A stretch of DNA of 64,000 bases from Saxidomus purpurata (Eukaryota; Mollusca; Bivalvia; Venerida; Veneridae): NCBI GenBank assembly GCA_022818135.1, contig JAFMSR010000015.1:4691999-4755998 (forward strand), in the 5' to 3' direction. Under the pieces are notes generated by a model. It saw only the letters and a program-made list of their open reading frames with translations. It was not told where the DNA came from and ran no database searches. The translations under genes and the position numbers were made by a program. Within the stretch, counting starts at the first letter, position 1. Each line of letters begins with the position of its first letter. Positions 10,382-22,790 of this stretch are shown here, piece by piece.

Positions 10382-11783
10382 AGCCTATATAAATTTCACC
10401 TTATTTAACGGTCTATCTAAGAAGTCCAACAAAGATACAAAGTTCTGATAAACAGTTGTGTTTTGGCGTTTAAATTAAGAAATAAGTTTTGATCAGGATT
10501 TCATACCCTTTTTACCAATTTTATTGTAGTAGATTTATATAAAAAGTGAAAGTTATTAGCAAACATCCAGGGGCACAATATATTTGCTGATTAGTTGTCT
10601 ATAGTTTTGTTGACGATATTGTTTTTATACTTTAACAGCCATAATTTTGGTTGTTGTAGCGTTAACCAATATCGCCACAATATGGACAATACATTACGTA
10701 ATGATAAATGAATATAATCTTTCTGAGTGATCCGTTTTCCTGAATGTTAAATCAATGTCAAGCAAAATGCTTTGTTCTTTTGTAGCATTTAAATACCTTA
10801 TTTGTTATAAATTACTGAAAATATGTGCCAATATCTTAAGTTGTAAGAGCTGTTGAACCGCCATTTTAAGAGTTTAAGACGAGCGTACAGAATAAAGTAG
10901 TCTGAAATGCAAACATTTTACTGTGAAAAACGTGCGTCACGATACTAAGTACTTTTTAATACAAATAAATAAAATTGATTGTTGCGCTTTAACTAATATT
11001 GCATATGGTTAAAATGAAAACAAATCATTAGGACACAAAAAATACATTCCCTATTCCTAACGCCTTAGCAATACTAAATAGCATCTCTAAATAGCAATAC
11101 TAAACAGCAATACTTAAAAGCAGATCGTACATTATTCTTTCTGTATCCAATATGTAACAGTCAGCGGGCGGCAGTTTCAGTCTGCTGAGAAGCAGTGCGT
11201 ACATGCGCACAAAATAAAGAATCTTTCAGATTATACAGTTTTTACGTCACTATTTCTGTCTCGTATATTAAACAGTCAGAGGCAAAAATGTCAATAGCAT
11301 TGAGGGTTTAGTTCATTCAACTTTTTCGTTTTCATTCAAACGAAAATCTAATCAAACAGGTTGACAATGAAAGCCCTGTATTCCTCTTCTTGGTTAAAAT
11401 TAAGTTTATAAATGATGACCGAATGTTGCTTTTTTAAAACTGTTGGTCAGAAGTGCACAAATTGTCAAAAAAGACACATTTTTAAATCTAGAGACCCGCA
11501 TAGTTTCAAAGTTGATTGATCAAGGCATGGCCCTTTAATGGCATAAGACATTAACAAAATATTGGTAATGTGAAAGAATGACGACGACATTTTTGGTATC
11601 ACCGACAGTATCTCTTCTGTTACTTATTCGCGTTTGAATAAGGAATAAGAAACCACTTCCTTATTCATTATTCGACTTTTTTTTCATTTAAAAAAATGCT
11701 CATTGTAATAGCTTAAATCAAGTTTGCTTGGGCTTAAAAAAGTTAGATTAATAGTTACTGTCATGAGCACGAGGTTCAGCTCG

Positions 11784-11871
11784 AAATATCATTTACCGAG
11801 GGTAACTGTTTCGGCGGGAACGAGGCTCTGCCGAGTTCCCACAAAACAGTTACCAGAGGTGACGGATATTT
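11784..11871. mobile_element. Foldback element, GTTACC..GGTAAC type
   Basis: Imperfect palindrome: GAGGGTAACTGTTTCGGCGG on the left pairs with the reverse complement of the ACAAAACAGTTACCAGAGG region on the right. The core CGAGGCTCTGCCGA also occurs in the hairpin at 40068-40245. The copy-2 equivalent is 63449-63536. Confidence 0.75.
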
Positions 11872-12846
11872 CCATCTGAGCCAAGTGTGTCATGATGCAA
11901 ACTTTTTCTTGCATACCGTCTTGCACTTTAAAGTAGATTTCTAAATGCAAACTCATCAAAATGATGAATTATCATGAAAAACAAACGATTTTCCGACGTC
12001 TTGTTTAGGAAAGTGACGTCCCAATGTTTATAACGAGGGGTGCAGACCGGTTTTTTCCGGCATGGGCAAAATCAGCGGAAATGCCGTTCCGATATGCAAG
12101 AAATTGGTAATGTGAAAGAATGGTGATGAATAAGTAACCAGTTCCTTATTCTTTATTAGAAAAAGGAATAAGGAATAAGTAACCAACTTTGTAGCCATGC
12201 CCAAGTATTGTTTTAACGCATTTAATTTGATACATTAAAATGTTGACGCTTTTATAAATAATTTCAGGGGAAAGTATCCCTTAGTAAAATCCTTTTTCGT
12301 GCCAAAGTGTCCACGAACCTTCCGGGAATAGCCTACATACGTTATTAAAGGGGCACTCCCTACATTTAGCAGAATATATTCTCGAAACATTAATAATGTG
12401 TTTAATGAGCGTAAAGTGATACATAAATACAATTTAAAGAGCAACCTATATTAAAAATGCCTCAATTTAGCACAAATAATCAACATAAACGTTTTCTGTA
12501 ATAAAACGCCATCCACCAATTAATTGTACAACAACCATTGAATGGTTTACGGTACTGCAAGTTAAGAAATAATACTTGCAAATAATTTCTTTAGTTTGAC
12601 ATCAGTTTTAGGGAGTTACTCTTTAAGAGTTATAATAAATGCTTTACAGATTAATCAACGAAGAAGGGTAGAACGACAGTTTTGAATAAATTAACAAATT
12701 CTTCAATTTTCTTAATCAACCGAGATAAATAAGCTATCTAACTGATTATAAATATATTGATACACTCAACATTATTCCTATTAATATTAAATGTCAGTAT
12801 AAATATGTTCATTTCATATACATGTAAATGTATTATATCTTTTCAG

Positions 12847-13256
12847 GAATTAAAGCCTCATTCTCAGTAAGTCAGGCATTCAAAGGTAGTGACGATAGAC
12901 TTCGGTTTTACGTTGTCGATTTGAATGAAGGATCATACTACAACAAGACGACGGGAGTATTTACATGTCACTATCCAGGACTGTATGCTTTTATTGCTAA
13001 AATAGTTGAACACGGGAATGGCAACAATCACATTTTTTGTCATATCCGTAGAAATGATTATGATCTCAGCTATATGCGTTCGAAACAAGGTAATATAGAC
13101 CGTACGTATGCAGTAAACGGATTGGGATCATCGACAGGTGCTGCTACAGTACGTCTAGTGAAAGGAGATCGGGTATATGTCTATTGTGACAGTCACACGG
13201 GAACCAGTCTTGCATGGTCATCCTTCACTGGCTTCCTGATTAGTACTGATTCTTAA
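12847..13256 (+). CDS. C1q-domain protein, copy 1, exon 2 (C1q domain)
   Basis: Starts after TTTCAG and supplies the whole globular C1q domain, about 135 residues, to the TAA at 13254. Conserved C1q features are visible in order: a SFSVSQAF first strand, LNEGSYYNKTTGVFTC, the PGLYAFIAK strand, GDRVYV, and the terminal SSFTGFLI strand. The domain forms jelly-roll trimers in known members. Length and reading phase agree with exon 1 (phase 1 junction). A downstream polyadenylation site was not pinned down. Copy 2 of this exon is expected just beyond position 64000. Confidence 0.95.
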
Positions 13257-15106
13257 GAACATATTTATTATTAATATAACAATTTAGGTACAGAATGTAT
13301 AAAAAACTAAAATATAATATCTTGATTCGAAATATATAAATTAGTTTTGTTGTTTAATTATGTTTTAAATGTTTTGATATCGTTTTACATTAACTGACAA
13401 GTCATAGGATTACATCACTTTTTAATTCCATGTATCCTAAAAATTGTTTTAAGGATGTTGGATACTCATAGTGTAGTAAAATAGATTTTGCAAAACTCTA
13501 TTGTTTTAATACCCAATCATACTGCATCACGGAAATGTAAAAAAAACATGGTTGTGTCTATGTATCTTTTCTCAAGTAAATCTAAAGTTAACTTGTATCA
13601 TTGACGTAAAAAGAGTTTGGAGTTTTTTTATTGCGAGTTTAGACGTGCCCAGTTTCCACGTTCACTAGTACTCTGTTCACAAAACGGTTTCAAAATGCAT
13701 ATTGTAGGTCATTATAACTACATGTATGACCACTTATTAAAAATAATAGTGAAAAAGTAAATATGTTACCCAACGAGGACAGGGTGAATGTACCCCACCT
13801 ATCAATATTTTTTTTAATTTTTACTTTTTTGTACTTGTTTGTTTTTCAAGTCTGGTACATTTTGCTTTTCCATAAAATCAACTAAATTTTCAAATTTGTT
13901 CCGTATTATAAAGCAATACAGTCACGTTGTCTTGTTCTACTTCATTACATTACAAAAGTAAGTTAAAATTGCAGCTATTTGTTCAAAATTTAATAATAAT
14001 TTCTGTTCTGTGTAAAGATTTTACAACATTTGTAGGAATTCCTGTTAGGTTAATACTAATTTATTTTAGCTCGATTTTGAAGAAAGCTTATCGAGTCTGC
14101 TCCATGTGAAAACCAGTACTGGTGTCATATGAGGAGGTACGTTCGTGACACCAGTGGGGCTCGAACCCGAAACCTCCGGGATGAGCGGCAGACACCACCG
14201 CTCCACTTAAATTCTGTTTACTAACTCATATTGACTTCATGTGTAATATACGATGAAATAGCATATTTCTTTATACATTGTGTCACAGATACTTTGCGCG
14301 TGGTAAAGACCCCCAGTCCTCTGCTACAACCCACTGAACCACTTATACAAGCCTCATAGTTTTCGAAAAATAATATATTCATATGTTATATAGCATATAA
14401 AGGTATTTGACTCAAAGAGTGGGGAAAATAACCCAGTCTATTTCAACGCTAATTTTCAGCCGATTTCACTTAGACGCAGAAATGATTATGCTTCCATATT
14501 TTCTTACCATACCATCTTAACGTTCCCTCTGTGGAACAAATAACTTTGTACATGTTTGTTTACATCCGTCAAAGTGGACATTTTTTCAAAAAATGTTCGA
14601 GCGCAATTTTTTCAATCATTATTTTAGAATGTCTTAGACAAATGATTCCATATACTAGCAGAACATTAAGAAAAGTCCCAGGTTAAATCACGTTAACAAA
14701 TATTTTGAAAGTGTTGGTTCCCTGTCTGTAAGTGACATAGTGGGCAAGAGCGGAACGCAATGCACATGCTCCTGAGTCACCGAATTCAAAATGGAATACA
14801 TGGCACTTTGTTGACAAGTTCGTAGGAAAATATGGCTCGAAAAGTTTTATTATTTGGAATTAGATATTTTTTAGACAGGTAAGTTATTTCGTGTCGTTCT
14901 ATAGAGATAGGATGTATTGGTTCCCTGTCTGTAGGCGACATCAATTCAAATGCATATTTAAAGTAATTGTAACAATGACCTCTTGTCATAAAATACAAAT
15001 GAAAAAGTAAATATGTTACCCAACGAGTACAGGGCTGCAATTAAAAGTGCATGTACCCAACCCACATGTTCGCGTCTATCAATATCATCATTAACATTTT
15101 ACTTTA
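13257..15106. other. Intergenic, repeat-bearing, no gene
   Basis: Contains one SINE (14118-14212) and locally repeated phrases: AAGTAAATATGTTACCCAAC near 13756 and again near 15006, and GGTTCCCTGTCTGTA near 14709 and 14919. Short open frames here show no domain. Confidence 0.55.
14118..14212 (-). mobile_element. tRNA-derived SINE head, minus strand
   Basis: Minus-strand B-box GGGTTCGAGCCCC with an A-box-like GAGCGGTGGTGTC upstream. Only the head is clear. Confidence 0.6.
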
Positions 15107-15511
15107 AAACTGATGCGCCGTGATACTATACCTTTGATTTCCTGTGTTTGCATGTTGCGTTTTTCAACAGTGTGATAATTTTAATCCATCATAAGTGAAA
15201 CAGTTTAAAGAGATATTAATGTGGTAGATCTAATTACTAATTAAATATTTTATTAATGGTTGTTTCTGTACATAGCGTGACATGTGGAAGAGAGATCTGT
15301 ACAAAGTCATTCTAGTATTTGGAGGCGCGTGGAGTCTCGATATGGGTCACGTTGAGTCCTAGTATGGATTTGACATAGAATTTCGGGACTCCGAATAAAA
15401 ACGAAGCTAGATTTAGTTCAGCAAGTCTAATATGGAATTACATTGGACTGTCATGTGGTACAAATGCTGCATGTAGGAGGCCATTGGTTATAATTCAGAT
15501 GATGTAAAATA
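15107..15511. repeat. Short duplicated segment, copy 1 (uninterrupted)
   Basis: Matches 17132-17909 from CTGATGCGCCGTG to GATGTAAAATAATA, for example GACATGTGGAAGAGAGATCT. It carries the empty site CAGTTTAAAG where the other copy has a MITE. It ends 68 bases before the assembly gap. Confidence 0.9.
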
Positions 15512-15579
15512 ATACAAGTTATAGCATTCCAAAAGTTCCTTCTAGGGCACATCTGTCTATATATATTATTGAAGTACAA

Positions 15580-16079
15580 NNNNNNNNNNNNNNNNNNNNN
15601 NNNNNNNNNNNNNNNNNNNNNNNNNNNNNNNNNNNNNNNNNNNNNNNNNNNNNNNNNNNNNNNNNNNNNNNNNNNNNNNNNNNNNNNNNNNNNNNNNNNN
15701 NNNNNNNNNNNNNNNNNNNNNNNNNNNNNNNNNNNNNNNNNNNNNNNNNNNNNNNNNNNNNNNNNNNNNNNNNNNNNNNNNNNNNNNNNNNNNNNNNNNN
15801 NNNNNNNNNNNNNNNNNNNNNNNNNNNNNNNNNNNNNNNNNNNNNNNNNNNNNNNNNNNNNNNNNNNNNNNNNNNNNNNNNNNNNNNNNNNNNNNNNNNN
15901 NNNNNNNNNNNNNNNNNNNNNNNNNNNNNNNNNNNNNNNNNNNNNNNNNNNNNNNNNNNNNNNNNNNNNNNNNNNNNNNNNNNNNNNNNNNNNNNNNNNN
16001 NNNNNNNNNNNNNNNNNNNNNNNNNNNNNNNNNNNNNNNNNNNNNNNNNNNNNNNNNNNNNNNNNNNNNNNNNNNNNNN
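15580..16079. other. Assembly gap, 500 N
   Basis: Exactly 500 undetermined bases, the conventional length for a gap of unknown size. Frames running through it are meaningless. Confidence 0.99.
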
Positions 16080-17131
16080 TCTCAAATATACCAAACAAGT
16101 AAAATATTGCTGCTAAAGCATCAAAAGTATACGGCATAAAAAGGAAAGGAGATGTCTGCCTCTAATTAGTGTTTGTAGACGTGTTATATCTAGGTTGTAG
16201 CAAATACCAAAAAAAATGTTATTGTTCTGTCGGGTTTCCCGAGCTCAGAGTCACTACATGTACGCTAAAATGACCCTATGCCGTTCTAGAAACTAAATAA
16301 AACACGTGTTCACTCAGTCAAATACACAATTTCAACTCAAAATAACTTTTAGCGTATTTGTTAGAGCTTACTAAAATTCCTAAATATGTACATGCTAAGA
16401 GGTCCGTTTGAAATTAATTTAAGTTGAAAAAATTATTATGACTTTAAAATCCGATTTCTTATTTCATTATTTTCAAATCATGTCGCTTGCAAAACTACTA
16501 ACCAGAAAGGGAAAGTTATATTCTCTGCTGATACGTTCTGCATGTTTCAAGTAAGAATAAAACAAACGGTATCAGCGATTGGTTAAACTTTGACTATTCC
16601 GAGTTTAAACGATATCCGAGAATAAACGAAAACGCTCTACAATTCTACGTAACATTTCTGAACATGCATAAACACCCCGGACCCGAGTTACATTTACTTC
16701 TCTATGTATATTGTCTGTAAAATCCGTCTTTGTTTATATTGTCTGCAAAGTTCGTCTGCAAAGTATACGCGTATTTGTACCGTTCCGAATCCTATCGTCT
16801 GAATTCGAGTTGCCTTTAGATGGACAACTCCCTCACTATTTCCTTGCTATTTTGAATGACACGTTATTTACTAACGATATCAATGTTATTACTTTAGTCC
16901 TGTTGATTTAAAAATTGTTAGTCCTGTTTATTTAAGGATTGTGGCAAATTTGCAAGTTGAGCTTACGTTTAATGGTACGAAATAACAATGGGCGAAAAAC
17001 ACATGTTCCACTTCCGTGATTCCGTAAATTGGTTCCCCCCCTTTTTTTTTTTTTCCCCTTCGAGGAAAAAAATGCAGATAACTGTGGGAAACATGAGGTC
17101 ACGTGCTCCTTTATGGCAAACATTATAAGCA
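16080..17131. other. Intergenic, nothing recognised
   Basis: AT-rich single-copy-looking sequence with a C/T homopolymer run near 17034-17058. No domain in any frame. Confidence 0.5.
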
Positions 17132-17909
17132 ACCTGATGCGCCGTGTAATGATACTATACTTTTGTAGCTTGCATGTTGCGTTTTTCAACAAAGTGATAT
17201 AAGTGAAAACAGTTTAAAGTGACATTATGCGCATTTTTTTCAAGTAAAAATCCAGCTGAATATGGTGTGTGTACAAAAGCGTAGAGGAAATAATAGCTTT
17301 TAACCCAATACACCAAACTCTTCACGCTACCAGTATGAAATAATAACTTTCCAAATATTGATTTTCTTATTTGACTGGGAGAGTCAATTTAAGAAAAGAA
17401 CAACTGCATGCAGGAGTTGCTTCCCTTCCACTGCAAAACACAATCAACTATCATTTTATCAGTCCGATTTTTTATATCTAAAGCACCAACTTCAAATACT
17501 AATGCGGCATAATCATTAATTTAACACATTTAAAGAACAGCAACCAAAAAATACATTTATAAAACTGTCACCAAAAATACACTATGTGCAGTAAGATGCG
17601 CATAATGTCACTTTAAGGAAAAATTAATGTGGTAATTACTAATTAAATATTTCATTAATGTTTGTTTCTGTACATAGCGTGACATGTGGAAGAGAGATCT
17701 GCACAAAGTCATACTAGTATTTGGAGGCACGTGGAGTCTCGATACGGGTCACGTTGAGTCCTAGTATGGATTTGACATAGAATTTCGGGACTCTGAATAA
17801 AAACGAGGCTAGATTTAGTTCAGCAAGTCTAATATGGAATTACATTGGACTGTCATGTGGTACAAATGCTAGAAGGCCATTGGTTATAATTCAGATGATG
17901 TAAAATAAT
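17132..17909. repeat. Short duplicated segment, copy 2 (interrupted)
   Basis: Same segment as 15107-15511 but split by the 395-bp MITE at 17218-17612. Outside the MITE identity is high, with small indels. Confidence 0.9.
17218..17612. mobile_element. 395-bp MITE with TTAA target duplication
   Basis: Perfect 17-bp terminal inverted repeats AGTGACATTATGCGCAT / ATGCGCATAATGTCACT, flanked by TTAA at 17214-17217 and 17613-17616. The paralogous segment at 15107-15511 has a single TTAA and no insert, so this is a direct empty/filled comparison. TTAA duplication is typical of the piggyBac and Kolobok groups; the superfamily is inference. Not coding. Confidence 0.95.
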
Positions 17910-18433
17910 ATAAAGTACATTTACTACAGTTGTTTTTGTTTTGTTGTATGAGTTTAATGCCCGTTTAAACCATATACGTATTTCGATCATTTTACAGGCA
18001 GGTAGTTGACCTAATCATCACTGTTCGCAGAGCTAAAGCAAATGTGCATGAAAAACTATATTCAAAACAATTTTAACTCTTTAAAAACAAAATCCTAAAA
18101 AGGAGTAATTAATTTCTATAGAAAAATCAGTAAACACAATCAAAACTTTATACATGTATACTATTTTGAGATAGCAAACTGAACTTTTTATTTCTATAAA
18201 GGTTGCGCGTGATTAAAACAGTACATCGATATAGGTCACTCTAAACCGATTCAAAGATTTGGACACGCAATAAAGCAACGCTTCAACATTAATGTCAAAG
18301 GAACGTGAAAATGAACAAGAACCAAAGAAGCTTAATTTTTAAAAGAGGTCAAAGTAAGACTAACTCTGAGGTGTATTGAATGTTATAGTACATGTATAAG
18401 CTTGATACTGATATGAAAATATAGGTCGTTGAC
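17910..18433. other. Intergenic, nothing recognised
   Basis: No coding signal or recognised repeat before the ATA microsatellite. Confidence 0.5.
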
Positions 18434-18472
<39 letters not shown>

Positions 18473-18484
18473 TAGTAATAAAAA

Positions 18485-18518
<34 letters not shown>
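18434..18518. repeat. (ATA)n microsatellite
   Basis: ATA/TAA repeats in two runs separated by AAATAGTAATAAAAAA. They produce Leu and Ile runs in minus-strand frames, which are not genes. Confidence 0.97.
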
Positions 18519-18788
18519 TCTTTATTTCCTCCAATATTGAAGAGCATATTAAGAGCACGTTATCTGTGTTAATGTAAAGACAAGTGACCCAAAAGTGTTC
18601 TGTTATTCGTTTATATTTCAAATTTCAAGAGTTTCTTCACATAATAATCTCTGTGGCATATATATCTACAAACGGCCTTAATATCCAGCTCCTATTGCCT
18701 GATTTTATTTTGAAGTAATGTCATACTGACTTAATATTCAGTTTTTCAGATAATTTCCCGGGCTAATTGAAATAGTAGATTTAAGTAT

Positions 18789-19190
18789 TAGTTAGAGTTT
18801 ATTAAGTCAAATTTTAACAATTAAGAAACCCTAAGGGAGCGAGCGGTAACCTCATTTGACCTTTTGCATAGCCACCGACATATATTGTGACACGGACCTA
18901 TGTGTATATAGGTCCGTGATTGTGGGCGGAGCTAAAGTGCTTTCTATTTAGAGCGAACTCTTAATAAATTAAGTGTTATAGAGCGAACTCTTAATAAATT
19001 AAGTGTTTTAATAAAAAAGAAAGACGTTTATTTGAAAATCTGAGCGATTTAATTGGTGGGCAAATGGGGTCAAACACTATGTAACGGTACAATTTAAAGG
19101 TGCATATTATACAGAGTCGTACTAAGTATAAGTTAGTTTATTCAGTCAAATTGTAACAATTAAGAAACCCAAAGGGGGCGAGCGGTAGCG
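18789..19190. repeat. Direct-repeat pair with hairpin and 30-bp tandem duplication
   Basis: A segment around TAACAATTAAGAAACCC followed by GGGAGCGAGCGGTA occurs at 18789-18853 and again at 19129-19190. Between them lie the hairpin CACGGACCTAT/ATAGGTCCGTG (18892-18919) and two tandem 30-bp units starting GAGCGAACTCTTAATAAATT (18951-19010). This may be a small element with direct terminal repeats. Confidence 0.7.
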
Positions 19191-19574
19191 AGTGTCAAAC
19201 AATTGTGTCCTCAAATTCTTTTATGAAGTATCACGATATGTAATTATTTGTTAAAATATGTCGTTACTTTTACAAATAATCACGATAGGTTTTAAAAGGT
19301 TATGTTCTATTCATTTAGTTGGACCACACGTTAATGCACATAATCATATGTATTTGTGTTTCTGATAATAATGAAAAGTGATCTGTTAACTTTGGAGTTG
19401 GTAAACACAATATTTACCTTCCAGCTGGCATACGTAACGTTCATTTTGTTTGTAGATTTTTATCAACATACCTAAGCAATAACAAACTGACAATCTCTAA
19501 ATAGAAAATCTGGCCTGTGTCAAGGCTACAGGCAGTTCATTGTCATGTAACTGTCGTTTCAACAATATTTCATT

Positions 19575-19768
19575 CACGCATACACGACCATCATTTATAG
19601 GAAGGGTCCGTATTAGACTCCTATCCTCCGTAAGAAATTGTCAACTTTCTAAAAAGAATAGTGAGTTTAATACCGGTGCTTGTACCCATGACCCTCAATC
19701 AGTGATAGGTTTAGTGAATCGAATCGAATGGTGGATGGTCGGCAGGTTTGGACGCACACTTGTGTAAC
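19575..19768 (-). mobile_element. tRNA-derived SINE (family 1), minus strand, copy B
   Basis: Paralogue of 1498-1690 at the same place in the duplication. Minus-strand GAGGGTCATGGGTACAAGC head and TTACGGAGGATAGGAGTC core. Confidence 0.65.
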
Positions 19769-21507
19769 TCTGTGTAAATATTCGTTATACTTAAAATACC
19801 AACTTAAAGGTGAATTTTCCGAGTAAAACTAAAATTTATCGATATTTGACTAAAACGTGGACTAGTCATTAGCAACTTAATTGAAATAATATTCGCTATG
19901 ACAGCTGTCCAGAAATAAATCTACTGTGCTAAACTCGAAGCAGTATATTTGCATGAAACCCAAAATACTTCATTCTCTAGACGCTGGAGATTAATTTCGT
20001 CTGCGCAGCAACATATGTTAATCATTATATGCCAAAAATATTGCCAAAGTCTGATCAACTTTATGGAACACGTTGTTTACTGACTTTGTATTTAATCTTG
20101 TGGTATGTGAACGTCAGAAATATCACGGATATCTCGCGCGCTAGGAGATGTCGTTATCTGGCAACTTTCATGTTGGCATGATATACAGAGAACTTGTTAC
20201 AGAAGATAAGTATGCTTACTGCAGTCAAACTGTCGAATGTGAGATTTTACCTCGACCTTTCGAAGCTATCATAGGTGTCGGCGTTACACCTTGGTTAAGT
20301 ATTCCGTACAACCGCACTTTTATTCAAAACCAGTAGAGATATTGCTTTAAAACGTGCACTCTGTGAACGTTTTGTCAGAATTATGGGCCTTTTTCAGTTT
20401 TGAAATACATTGATTCAGGTTGAAATCGACTTATTGACTTATCCATTTGATATATTGCTGTGGAATTTATTTGGAATACTTGTTTGCACCATGACCTTCA
20501 TCTGAAAGCAAGAAAATGTAACTCTGTCAAGCATTTTCAAATTAATGCCCTTTATCGACTTCAGACTCTGGGTTAAGTTTTTCGTACCATGCAGTCCACT
20601 TTTGACTTAATCATTTGTGATAATACATGTACTTTGAAATTGGAATACATGTACTTGTATACCATCATGACACCCACCTGTAACCAAATGCCTGTTTGAT
20701 CAACAACATATTGTAATAAACACCATATTCACATGTTTTCGCAAGTGTCCGGTTTAATGATGGTTGTCCGTGTTTGGTGGTCTCAAACCAGTACATGTAG
20801 TATACGTGCAGGTATTCTGTACGTGCTTTTAGAAAAAGAATCCTAAAGGAAACTTGGCGACTATAGAGATTTCTAATTAGAACAAGCTTATAACTTGACG
20901 AGTCATCATATGTCCTTTGTTCACACGAACCTCTTAGTTCTTGTTTTTCTACCATTCTTTACTATATTTCAATGCATGTTTTATATTTAAACATAGGACA
21001 AGAGAATTTATTGAAGAGTATTTCGTTTTTCAGTTTTTTTAATTCTAAGAAGTATGCGGTTTGTGACAAGATAGGGCAAAATAGATAAAATATACTCGAG
21101 AACCAGTTTTCCATATTCATGTAACCTAGAGGAACGATTGACAGTTTTGAAAAAAATAGGACTCTAACAGATAGATATGTAGGACCTACTTGTGTTGCAA
21201 AAATATATGTTTCTAAGACTGTATGTTTTAAAACTTGAGAGCTTTGGGTTAGGAGTCCAACGCTCTACGGAATGTGATCCTGTGGTCTCTAAGGGGAGGC
21301 AAGGATAGATGAAGATAATACGCTTGTGCAATCTCCTGCCTCATAGTACAACATTTGCACGTTAAAAGTATATTTCAATACATTTTAAATATATAGAAAA
21401 GACGCTTCGTTCTTATACATTAGTATATTCCTTTATTTATCAAAAACAAAATAATTCGTCTAATACAATTTAAACAAAGGATGCTAAGTTGTTGTTATGC
21501 CATAGTA

Positions 21508-21590
21508 CTTCTGGTCAGTATGTAATGTAAACTATCGTTTAATTTGTTCCTGGTCAGTATGTAATGTAAATTATCGTTTAATTTTATAAA
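21508..21590. repeat. 39-bp tandem repeat, two units
   Basis: Shorter allele-like version of the array at 3599-3754. Confidence 0.85.
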
Positions 21591-21932
21591 ATTTGTGAAT
21601 AAAACGTATCTTCAGAGTACAATATTAAAGACATAGAGATTAATCAAGACAGTAACTTTTCACAAAGTTTTATCAAAGCGGATTAAGCGCTTCAAACATG
21701 AAACACTTTTAAAAGGGTCTTTAGATTCGCTCTAGTCCGTATAGTTTTGTCTTTCTATCTTAAAGCTGGCTTTACATTAATCACTAAACTAAGCTGTCAA
21801 CTAAATCAGTGTTCATTCCGATAGAAGAAAATTATAAAGGCAGAGTCGGCAAATCAAATAGGCTAATCATATTCTTCATATTACATGAAATATCAGAAAT
21901 TCCAATAGCATTTACTGTAACAAACGAAATAA

Positions 21933-22790
21933 AAGAGGGTCAAGATGATCCTATATCGCCACCTTGCTACCATTGGCTATAACACAAGGTCAACAATAGC
22001 AGAAAGGGTAGATTTTGATTGGGTAGGGGGTCCTGATTTGAACAATTTTGCTTGAAGTCAACTACAGAATGCTACAATCAAAATATACAAGCTCTGGGCC
22101 ATGTGGCTCTAGACAAGGAAGGTTTTGAAGTTTTGCCTATATAAGCCTTGTGTAAAATCAAGTGGCCCACGGGCGGGAAATTTTTGACCCCGGGGTAATG
22201 ATTTGAACAATCTTGGTAGAGATCCACTATGCACTCATACATGCTAAATATCAACGCTCTAGGCCTTGTGGTTCGAGAAACGAAGATTTAAAAGTTTTCC
22301 TTATATGCTTAAGCCTTTGTTGAATCAAATGACCCCCAGGCAGAGTAAATTTTGTCCCGATGAGCAATCGTTTGAACAATCTTGCTCTAGCTTTATGGTT
22401 TCAGAGATTTTAATTTTCTTTCCTATAAAAGCCTATCTTAAATAAAGTGTTTCCCGGGGTGGGGGCGGTTCATTTTGAATCGAAGGTCATGATTAGAGGT
22501 CCACTAAGCAATGCTACATGCTAAGTATCTAAGCTTTAGGCCTTGTGATTTTAGAGAGCTTTTCTTATTTATTTCCCTAGCATCAAACGTTCTACATGGC
22601 ACGAAATCTATTTCATTTTGAAAGAACTTCCTGCAAGGAACATTCCTGCAAAGTTTCATCAACACTGACCCAATGGTATCTGATGAAATGTCGTTAGAAA
22701 GAAATGATGGACGGACGGACGGACGAAGTACGACGGACGATGAGTGGTCGTAATATTTCACTCCGGCAATTTGTGCTAGGTGAGCTTCTA
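21933..22790. mobile_element. Non-autonomous 'CCCTATATCGC-head' element, copy 2
   Basis: Head GGGTCAAGATGATCCTATAT, then roughly three diverged 160-170-bp units each containing TTTGAACAAT.TTG and a '...GCCC/CCCC..GGGCGG' phrase, then a GGACGGACGGACGAAG tail ending near GTGAGCTTCTAAAAC. No protein is encoded. Same family as 4101-4973. Confidence 0.75.

Larger units (their letters stand above)
7353..12297. repeat. Segmental duplication block 1 carrying the C1q gene
   Basis: Collinear with 56350-64000 from CGTTATTTTGTCACCGG. Large differences: block 2 has insertions at about 56993-57469 and 57516-60102, and about 1 kb at 62236-63221. Block 1 has the palindrome 8301-9021 and about 825 bp (10639-11463) absent from block 2. 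The pairing probably continues past 12297, but block 2 runs off the window there. Confidence 0.92.
10149..12846. other. Intron of C1q copy 1
   Basis: GT at 10149 and TTTCAG at 12841-12846. It holds a decayed copy of part of exon 1 (10276-10381), an 825-bp segment absent from copy 2 (10639-11463), a foldback element (11784-11871) and repeated phrases such as GGTAATGTGAAAGAATG. No other exon was seen. Confidence 0.88.
19376..22178. repeat. Segmental duplication, copy B (pair with 1303-4341)
   Basis: Collinear with copy A. It lacks the 175-bp TA element and has two rather than four 39-bp units. It continues into the repeat element at 21933, as does copy A. Confidence 0.9.

Noticed and set aside
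15451..16137. Long frames of 177-228 codons on both strands
   Set aside because: They run through the 500-N assembly gap and have no real sequence.
18349..18621. Minus-strand frame with Leu and Ile runs resembling a membrane protein
   Set aside because: Translation of the ATA microsatellite.
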